This document shows, piece after piece, positions 56,167 to 64,000 of a stretch of 64,000 nt of DNA (position 1 is the first letter of the stretch; every line of letters starts with the position of its first letter). Position numbers and translations under genes: made by a program. The stretch is from Cristatella mucedo (Eukaryota > Bryozoa > Phylactolaemata > Cristatellidae). The stretch is taken from the NCBI GenBank assembly GCA_009760855.2, contig WPIO01000030.1, positions 1,846,001 to 1,910,000 on the forward strand. Direction: 5' to 3'. The notes under the pieces are model-generated. The model was not told the DNA's origin. It ran no database searches and was given only the letters and a program-made list of their open reading frames with translations.

Positions 56167-56699
56167 TCCTCATTAGAGCCGACCGATGGACCATTGGGGA
56201 AATAATATTTTGTATCCGGTGCATACAGCGGTCCAACCAGAAGGCGAGCAACCTTTCGGATGAGTACTTGTGCAGACAGATGCACCGGGCCTATGTGGAG
56301 GTGCAATGTTCATGGATAGATTCCTAATAAGCTGAGCACCCAATTCGGAATCACTTACACAGCGACTCCAACTTCATTAGCGTGTTCGCACTCTTTGCTC
56401 TGTCTATGCTGCTTTTTTAGCTTGCTCTGCCATCGAAAATTATCGGAATTCTTGCAAGTGCACATTTTTTAAGGGTTTTATATTGCCCACATCCAACTAC
56501 CTGGCTAAGCATTCGGTCAGTGGCACTTCAACAGAGCCGTTCGTAGTTTGAACCGGGATGTGGTGCAGATTTCCTTAGATAGTAAAGAGGAACGCACTGC
56601 CCATTACTGCCATTACAGCTACACCAGTGGGCATCGTTTTTTCTGTGAATAGAAGAACGTAAGCATGGCTCCGCCCTGTATTCAGCGGCACGCCGAGTA
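56167..56699. other. No firm gene; a possible short hydrophobic exon
   Basis: On the - strand at about 56650-56580, TCTTCTATTCACAG is followed by a 19-codon frame MPTGVAVMAVMGSAFLFTI and a stop. It could be a membrane-tail exon or chance. The rest is unassigned. Confidence 0.25.
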
Positions 56700-56845
56700 T
56701 CCTCGAGGACAAGCGCCTTAGCAGATTGCTCTCCAGTAGTACGGCGCTCGCCTTTACCGACTAGGGGTCGTGGGTTCAAACCATTCGGCTAAAGCGTCTG
56801 AATAGAGTCAAGTTCTATTAGGCGCTATTCTATTGAAGTATTTGT
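56700..56845 (+). mobile_element. SINE-A variant
   Basis: ACGGCGCTCGCCTTTACCG and GTCGTGGGTTCAAACC (B-box-like) are followed by GCGTCTGAATAGAGTCAAGT, TCTATTAGGCGC and TATTCTATTGAAGTA, in SINE-A order. The head is diverged from 9531-9665. Confidence 0.65.
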
Positions 56846-57639
56846 ATCTCCTTCGACTTACAAATCATACTGCTTAATGCTACCGGATACTTGTGTTGAC
56901 GATTCGTACGTCCTCCTTACTGCCGCAGCTGGCTGACGCATTGGCCGGCGCCACTACAAGCGTTTCGCATTAATTTTCGTTCCAGCAGCACTCTAGTCAT
57001 CGTGGCAGACGAACTACCTCTATTAGTTCCCCGTAGTAATCTCTTGTTGGTGACCCCTTCCAGAATCTGGGCAAATTACGGAATCTGGGTTGGTGGCTTC
57101 GCCAGAATCTGTGAATAGTTAGGACCTGTGCCGCCGCCGTCGGCGAAACAGGCGTGACTGACGTGACATTTTTTCTTAGCCTCTACCATTTCTTTTTCCT
57201 TGACTTATTCTTTCCATTTTTTGCACAAGGGATGAGCGCTGCGACCGATCATGTGACCAGTGACATGGCTCTAATAGCGCTCCCGTCCAGCCACTTGCTT
57301 GAAAAAAAAAGGCAAAACTCAGCTGACTTTTGCAGCCTCATTGGCTACAACGGCAGAAGAGCTTCTGTGAGTTTCACCGCACTCATAGAATGGAATAAAG
57401 AATTGCCGTCTGCAAGACTCGGAAACCCACGAACTGCTTTGCATAGTGCCCGCACGCCCCCTCTGGTCGCTGTGCTTAGACCCAGCGGTAGAGATCAGCC
57501 AATTCAGCAGCTTCACTTAGTAGGCGATGGCAGACGCTGGCGGCAGCGGCGGAGGCGGGAGGAGCTTTAACTCCGCTGTCACTTTGGACAATTAAGAATT
57601 ATTTTCTGCCGCAAGACTCTAAGCAATTCGCACTGAACG
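56846..57639. other. No gene recognised
   Basis: A + strand frame of 138 codons (57154-57570) starts with a hydrophobic stretch rich in Phe and Leu and ends Arg-rich. I do not recognise it and see no supporting splice signals. Confidence 0.35.
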
Positions 57640-57730
57640 CCGCCAGGTTCTCAGTGCGCTATAGAGAACCCGCCTGAAAAATAACGCACTCGGTCTCTGT
57701 GGGGTTACAGACGGAGACACATCGCGTTAC
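57640..57730 (+). mobile_element. LINE-B 3' tail fragment
   Basis: CAGTGCGCTATAGAGAACCC and GTGGGGTTACAGACGGAGAC with an ACATC end match the LINE-B 3' terminus. Confidence 0.7.
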
Positions 57731-59235
57731 ATCAACCCTTGGCCTGGGTCGTAAAGTTCGAGCAGCCAGCGGCTGGGCTTAAATCCGGCTGCGCATTTTT
57801 CAACTCCGAAATTTGTTTTTTTCGGATCCTGCGCCACGACAAAACTTGTTGCTGTGCGTAAATCACCCAGTCCCTCGATGCTTTCATCGGCCTATTCCGG
57901 AGGTTTATGAGAGACAATTAGCTTGTTCCACTGGACTGTCACATACAAAGCCAAAGAGGCTAAGCCAAGAGCGTTAGTAGTGCCAAGAAGCATCTGCCAC
58001 AGTGCTACATCCGCTAGGCTCAGCCTTCTAGCTGCTACGCATGCCGAACTGCATGGAGAACCAAAGCTACCTGCAGTTAGACAGATATCTGCACGACCGT
58101 GAGACTGAGAGTCCCCGTCAATCAAAGCTGGGCTACCCCAACATAGATAGGCGTGCTTAATCAAGCAGCGCTTGGACTTCGTGAGGCAATGGAAGAGGCG
58201 ATCTATATCACCTGTCCATGACGTGCGACAGCGTTGGACACAGGGCCATGAGCTGCTCCTCTAACGACCTTGCGTACAGTACCTCGTAGTTTGACCTCGA
58301 CGTGATGCATTGCGTTTCCTAGGTGAGCAATTCACTAGCTAGCGCATGATGACTGAGCTTCATACTATTTGGTGACGATGTTGTGTGCGCCTGCGGGTTC
58401 TTCTTCTGTAATTAGTGAAGCGCCTGACACTAATGCACACGCCTCACCTGTGGCGAATAGTTAAGGCCCTTGAAGTAGCGAAGCGTCGGGCCACTAATGC
58501 AGATTATATTTCGTGTCGTCTGCTGCGATTGATTGGGCTCCCATATATGTGCCCGTGGAGAGGAATAAAAAAGAGTCTCGTTTACCGCGCACGTGCGCCA
58601 GCTGTGTCTCCGTGAGACTCCCACAAGAACAGCCGCGGCCGGAGACACCGCTGTCACACAACAACGAGCGCTGGCAAAAAGTGGTCTGCAGTCTGGAAGT
58701 CGTCGTCACACCGAGAAGTTGCTCGCGAAGCTCTCGAAGCAAAGCATCATTGCCCCCCCCACCACCACCACCCCGCATCTCAGCGTTTTGCAGCTCAGGC
58801 CTTGGAACAATAATATTGCTATTGTATTGTAAGTTTTCAAAGCTGACAATGAATACATATATGTTGTAGTGGCAAACAATACTATATACTGTTATTGTAA
58901 TTGCAAGCAATGCAATACGTTGTCATTGTCATGGGGACAAAAATTATGTAATTGTGCCCACCAAACATGCTACACGGACTTAAGCAGTCCGAGATTCATT
59001 CAATGCGGTCAGATTCAGGACTCTCGAAGTGCTTTTAAAACTTAAAAAACTTAACTATCCCACAGGTATTGCAATAATATAGATATTGCTCATCTGGATA
59101 ATACGATATATTGACATTATTTATTACGGCACCACTCAATGCAATATATTTTAACAATTCAATACTATATATTGTCCCGTAAATATATTTTTACCGGAAG
59201 CCTGGTGCAATTGATTTAATTGCATTCCATACCTA
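57731..59235. other. No firm gene
   Basis: A minus-strand frame at about 58310-58205 ends in CAG|GTGATA and could be an exon, without recognisable homology. From 58800 to 59170 the sequence is rich in CAATA/TATTG words. Nothing else was identified. Confidence 0.35.
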
Positions 59236-59835
59236 ATGTTGTAACAGGAGTGCTCAACGGTATCAAACGCACGAAACGGAGTTAGGCTAGATGGCAAATG
59301 AGAGTGACAGTTCGGGCAGTGTGCTAGAGGGATGGCGAACGCTGCACGCGGCTGACGCGTCTTGCGACTAATGACAGAAGTTAGGCGAGCAGACCGCCGA
59401 CGCGCTCTCCCGAAGGCTGGGCAGGGGTCACGTGACCAATAGCCAGCGGCCGGAGAGCTATTTTAGCAATAAATCAGGAGGCATACCCGACTATAGTCTG
59501 TAAGGTAGCACACCGTCGAGTTGCCACGCATGGGAGTCGAATGGAGAACGACTGGCGGAGCTCGCACAGACAGAACCGTGGCGTAAGATGAGAAGAACGA
59601 CGGTGAAGGGACGAAGGACTCTGGTGACAGTCAGGTTGGACGTGAGACTACCGGCCGGAATGTAGCGTTCACGGAACGCGGCGACCAGCTATCGGAATTG
59701 GAGGCTAAGTATTACCTAGAAATACCTCGCGCCGCCGCCGCTGTCTTTGTCTTGCCCATTCGCAATTCTAGCTTTTCGCAGGGAGTGAGCCGCTGTAATG
59801 CTGGTGAGTCATGTGGAGACTGCCCCCGCTGGCGC
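59236..59835. promoter_or_regulatory. Promoter- or LTR-like block with CACGTG palindrome and CCAAT box
   Basis: GGTCACGTGACC (59426-59437) is a perfect 12-bp palindrome containing an E-box. A CCAAT box (59436-59440) overlaps its end, and TATTTTAGCAATAAA follows at about 59460. The block is GC-rich compared with its flanks. It begins near TGTTGTAACAGG (59239), a typical LTR-style TGTTG start, so a solo LTR is an alternative to a host promoter. No transcription start can be proven. Confidence 0.4.
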
Positions 59836-59895
59836 CGTAACAAAAGCGCGCCGACAAAAGCGCGCCTGACAAAAGCTCGATAGACAAAAGCGCTC
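59836..59895. repeat. Short tandem of GACAAAAGCGCGCC-type motif
   Basis: ACAAAAGCGCGCC, GACAAAAGCGCGCC, GACAAAAGCTCG and GACAAAAGCGCTC follow each other with 1-3 bp between them. Confidence 0.8.
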
Positions 59896-60239
59896 AACTA
59901 TAAATTTTTTGTAAATACATGATTTAATTGATTTAACGGGCTTTCTGTCTTACACATCAATTACTATTACACAAAGAAGAAACAAATATTTCATTGTACG
60001 GATGATGTGGAAATAGTGCAATTGTAAAGTAATACAAACCATTAATATTGCAATTTCTGTTGTGCAACAACAATAACAGAAATCACAATAAAATTAAATT
60101 CGTAATAACTTTGTCGGTAACTGTTGTAACGGCTGGTCTAAACCACAATTAAATGTTAAAGTTGGCAAATTAAGTTAAAAAATAACCAGTGAAAATGATA
60201 CATGAATAGGTCAATGTTTATTCACGCCCAGAATAAAAT

Positions 60240-61720
60240 CGCGAAATCATGTGCTTGCACAGTGAGATATTCGGTGAAATGACTATTTGAGCTTTGTAAA
60301 GCTAATTTCTTGTCGATTTGGCACTGTTTGTGGTATTGGCCCACCCCCTTCCCCCCCACCATTGCTGCCGATTGTCGTGCATTGCCGACACTAAACGAGC
60401 AAGCCAGCTTGAAAATTTAATTGTTTCACTTTAAACACATCGAAATGTTATATGCATTGAGAACTGAAGGTTCTGGCTGCCAATTTCTGGTCGATTTGGC
60501 ACGGGTTGCAGCTCCGAGCCGAGCCATTCACGAATATTACCGTTCATAGTCCGAGATTGTATGTTCGTAATTGGTTAGAATTATGTTGTTGCGCATTCAG
60601 CTGAGAGCGTTTTTAAAATTGGAGCATTGAGAAACCGTTTTCGGTGCATTTTATAGCGGAATGCGGTTGATTTCGGTAGCAGCCCAGGCCATTGCAGTCG
60701 ATTGCGTAGCATTGTGTGAAAATTCCTGAGGCAACTGTAATGAAATTGTGCGAGTACTCAATAATCGAAGAGTAGAGCAATGTGCAATCATAATTGGAGC
60801 TTGTAGTGTACGCGTTCTGGTCGTTTTGCGATGGATTGCGGATGACTGTGGTGAATTGTGGTGTGGGTTCAGGCCGTTGCAGTCGGTTGCAGTGCATTGC
60901 ACGAAAATGTGCATGAACAACGACGTAAATTTTTCTCGGTGTATTTTGAACTGAGTCTAGACTTATATGCACTGTAAATTGGAGCTTCTCTTTGATGATT
61001 TCAGTAGGATTAGAGCGGATTACAGTATTTTCCCAGGTCATTTCTGGCGATTGCCTTCCATTGCCAGAGTTTCGCGGATGAGTAATTTCTTGAATTTACG
61101 TAAGTGTTCACGTAACACAGTGTGCTTGATACGCAATACAAATTGGAGCTCGGCGAGCTCAATCTATTTCTAGTCGCTTTGCGGTGGATGATGTGGATTG
61201 CTATGGATTTCGGTGTTTCTCCGGACGCTTCAGTCGACTTCAGCACATCGCACGAGAACTCCCGTGCCAACGAATGTGAAACTTTGTGAGTACAGTTGAC
61301 AGAGAGTTTACCGTCATATGCAATCACAAAGAAACTTTTCGCACAGGATTTACTTCATTTTTTGTGGAATGCAGCGGATCGGCCGCTGCAACCTATTTCA
61401 GTCGTCTTGGCGAATGTTGGTAAACTTAAAATATTAGCGTAGTTTTATATTCCAAACTTATCGGAGCTTTCCGAAACTGATTAGTGGTGAATTTGAGACG
61501 TGCAGCCCAAAGTGGATTGCAGTTACAGGCCTCCGCCTTTGCAACCCATTTGTGCGAGTGCGCGTGCGCACATTTGGTGGGCACATAAAGTCAAGGATAC
61601 ATTAAAATATTCACTCAACATTTGAGCGCTGCCAGCGCTTCCGATTACCTGTCGGCTTAGCTTAATTATGGTGGATTGCTGTGAGTTTTGGTAAATCGTC
61701 GAACCCTACGTAGACACTGT
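60240..61720. repeat. Degenerate tandem array, period about 165-185 bp
   Basis: Related blocks recur: TTTCTTGTCGATTTGGCAC near 60307 and TTTCTGGTCGATTTGGCAC near 60484. Further on, ATTGGAGC recurs near 60618, 60793, 60977 and 61141, each followed some 25-35 bp later by a TCGNTTTGCGGTGGATTG-like block. CATTGCAGTCGATTGC and CGTTGCAGTCGGTTGC lie near 60692 and 60873. Spacings between equivalent points are about 165-185 bp. Units are strongly diverged, so this is an old satellite-like array. Open frames inside it (60613-61327 -) are by-products. Confidence 0.7.
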
Positions 61721-62394
61721 AGTTAGCCGATTCCAAGAGTTTAGCCAACCCTAGACGTAATGTGCGGATATAGATCGGACAGTTCAGTTGCTAAATGCTT
61801 ATTAAATACAGAGACGTGGTGAGAAAGAGGGAGTGAGTGACAATAAGTAGATTGCTCGCGATCCGCAATCGCGTCGAACACGCTATAGTAACAGGCCCGC
61901 CGATTAAGCTGCAGCCAGCACGCTCCTCGCTGGTCGGAGGCCGCGTGTGGTTTTCCCACGCCTCCTCGCATACACAACGCGCCGTGCGGAACTTCTAGGA
62001 AAGCTGCTTTGGCGACGCGCGAACGCTAGGGCGTGGCTGTGCAGAGCGTAGAAGAGCGTTGGCTGGAATCAAAGGCAACCTCTCACCGCTGCTATGCTAC
62101 CGATCAATCGAGCAGCAAGTCACAGCATTCGTGCATCGGCACAGCACTGCCTATCAGCTCGAAAGCGCTGCGCCGGTTTGACCATTTAGCTAGCATACTT
62201 CATTTGCTTGTCTCCGATGTGTCCTCAATTCGCCACAGAGCCGATGAGCAGCCCTCGTAGGCACGCGGCTAAGCGACCCGCCAAGCATACGCTTCTGAGC
62301 TGCCAAGCGTCCGTAGCCGAAGATATTAATGCTGTCTGCACCTAGCCTGTACATATTCATTTCTACGATGTGCTAGCGATAATCAGCTGCAAGT
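61721..62394. other. No gene recognised
   Basis: Moderately CpG-rich sequence with short frames (61741-61977 -, 62033-62260 +) of no recognisable family. Confidence 0.4.
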
Positions 62395-63390
62395 GTCGCT
62401 TAAATCGTCGGAATCTGCTGCAGAGACTGAAAAGCTGAACGCCTTAAAGACATTCGATTCTGGATGCCGGCAAATGTTCTTATACTAAACGACGATACAG
62501 CTGAAATGCTATTCATAGGACACCCTAAATGTGTGGCTGGACTAGATGAAATTGCTCTTCTAATAGGCTATTATGCGACCTTCAGCGTGTGCTCGGACTT
62601 TAGAAGTTGTCTTTGACAACTGCCTACATTTTTGAAATTTTCATTAAGAAGATTGCTTTCACGGCTAGCCATCACGTCCACCGATTCCTATCTAATATTA
62701 TGGACTTCCGCTACGAAGGCGTGCAAAAATTCAACTAGCTCCTTGGTATTGTCTAGGCTGAATTATCACAATTCCACACTTGCTGCGATACCGAGAAAAG
62801 CCATTAGGCCACTGCAACTGGTAATTACATGGCTGCAAGGCTAGTTAACAAATCCCAGAGGTTCAGCCATGTGTCTCATTTGCTGAAGGAGCTGCGATGG
62901 CCCACGTTCGATCAACGAATAGAGAGTAAAGCTCTTACCCTGGCCCATAAGACCCGATACGGTTTGGCCCCTTCTTACCTAGCCGCACTGCTGCACCAGT
63001 TTCATCCTTGTCTTATTCTCAGGTCCTTGATTGACAATAAGTTTATTTCTGATCCATCCCTCCGCTTAAAGACCGTTGGCGACAGAAGCTTTTGCTCCGC
63101 AGGTCCTAGACTGTGGAACTCGCTGACACAATTCCTACGCAACGACGGCTACTCTCCTGCTTATCCTTTTCAACCGTCCTGAGCTACTGCTTCCAGGCTG
63201 TTCACTTGCCGACTACCCTCCTGACTAAGCTACACTTCTGACTTTCCCTCTGTTTCGCGGGATTAAGTCTATTCGCTACCAATATGCGCACCAAAAGCCA
63301 CTTAGGCGTTTGAGTTCGCCATAAACAGCTCTCCAACGCAACATACACTTAGTCTTTGTGTCTTTGTTGAGTTACAGACGAAGATATATA
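62395..63390 (+). mobile_element. LINE-B 3' third, decayed
   Basis: On the + strand the sequence encodes the end of the reverse transcriptase region (NVLILNDDTAEMLFIGHPK near 62475), then SSLVLSRLNYHNSTLAAIPR and QRFSHVSHLLKELRWP, and a C-terminal RLKTVGDRSFCSAGPRLWNS (63065). It ends with GTTGAGTTACAGACGAAGAT at 63368. Frames shift several times. This is the best view of the LINE-B C-terminus in the window. Confidence 0.85.
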
Positions 63391-63394
63391 CATA

Positions 63395-63540
63395 TTCGTG
63401 TTGTTTATCAAGCATTATACCACTCACCCATTCGACCTTTGTTTCCTTTGCAGTAAATGTAAAGCGCCTAGAAACAGATCGAGTTCTCTCAGGGCGTTTT
63501 ATCAAGTGCACAATTATATTTATTATAATTTTTATTACAT
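63395..63540 (+). mobile_element. LINE-A 3' tail fragment
   Basis: GCAGTAAATGTAAAGCGCC, TAGAAACAGATCGAGTTCTC and TCAGGGCGTTTTATCAAGTG are followed by an ATT-rich tail. The LINE-B copy ends immediately before it. Confidence 0.85.
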
Positions 63541-64000
63541 CCCTTTGATAATTGCCTTCCACCCTTTTATTCAAAAGAGCTTCGGGACCAGCTTGCCCCG
63601 ATGAGCGACAGCGGCAGCCTACTCGTGGCGCCATCTCTCGGCGCTCACACCGCTCGTACTTTCATCGATGCTGCGATACTGCCGGCTGCTCAAAGGCCGG
63701 CGAAAGATGAGCGAAAACCTTGCTCAGACTCCCACCAACCGGCGAACTCTGCCCCTGACCCGATTCACCTCGCCGGCCTAGCTGAGCCTACGCTCAAGTT
63801 TTTGGCTCAAAACGAACCAGGCACAGCCGACTGTTCTGTAGCAACTCCTCTCCTTTCGAGCGCTAGCTTGGTCTCCCGACCCTCCTTCGCAAGCCTCCCA
63901 CTTTGGAAGGCAAACCGGCGCAAAGCCAGGCACCCTCCACCTTGAGCCCCCCCCCCCCCGATGCCCTATAGCCTCAGAGTAACGGTAAATCAGCCTCCAT
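63541..64000. other. Right edge, unidentified ORF
   Basis: An open frame at 63601-63945 (+, 114 codons) is Ala/Ser/Pro-rich and unrecognised. A run of about 13 C follows near 63947. It may be chance or the end of an element cut by the window. Confidence 0.3.

Noticed and set aside
56341-56460. ENPP 5' exon ending at the strong GTAAGT near 56354
   Set aside because: All three frames before the donor contain stops or lack DGFR/TFPN-type residues, and the phase does not support joining to 55738.

Overview
This window is animal (metazoan) nuclear DNA, most likely from an invertebrate with a repeat-rich genome. The evidence is spliced genes with GT-AG introns, a caveolin gene (a family restricted to animals), tRNA-derived SINEs, L2/CR1-type LINEs and long dinucleotide microsatellites. 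I cannot name the species. No prokaryotic operon, CRISPR array or attachment site is present, and only a few percent of the window is host coding sequence.

Two host genes can be supported. (1) A caveolin gene on the + strand, 16.2-18.4 kb, has two alternative first exons (16213-16290 and 17120-17191). Each ends in phase 0 with Gly-Leu-Gln, and each can splice to one shared second exon (18036-18368) carrying the caveolin signature, scaffolding region and hairpin membrane segment. The shared exon encodes 17 cysteines in 110 residues. (2) An ENPP-family ectonucleotide phosphodiesterase on the - strand is spread over at least 24 kb (55738 down to 31828) in six recognisable exons. Their reading phases agree from one exon to the next, and they carry five of the expected metal-binding Asp/His residues. 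The exon(s) with the signal peptide, first metal ligand and nucleophilic Thr were not found and probably lie beyond the right edge.

The rest is mostly transposon debris. LINE-A is an L2/CR1-like family; its best copy is 36376-39735 and it ends in an (ATT)n tail. LINE-B is a second, older-looking family; its longest copy is 50110-52835, minus strand. LINE-A 36376-39735 sits inside a LINE-B copy (35560-36375 plus 39736-40440). SINE-A is a tRNA-derived element whose 3' end resembles the LINE-A 3' end, so LINE-A probably mobilises it; one copy has 26-27 bp target-site duplications. SINE-B is a second tRNA-derived family with many copies. A decayed Ty3/gypsy-like element lies at 22.5-24.5 kb on the - strand.

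Layout: 0-7 kb holds SINE-B, a TG microsatellite, a CpG-rich block and an unidentified Ala/Glu-rich ORF. 7-13 kb holds LINE-A copies and a 27-bp minisatellite. 14-18.4 kb is the caveolin locus. 18.6-31.6 kb holds repeats. 31.8-55.7 kb is the ENPP gene with LINEs, SINEs and CT microsatellites in its introns. 56-64 kb holds SINEs, a promoter- or LTR-like block with a CACGTG palindrome, a degenerate tandem array of about 175-bp period, and LINE tails. I found no wholly new system. The least expected items are the cysteine-rich two-promoter caveolin, the LINE-A/SINE-A pair and the 175-bp array.
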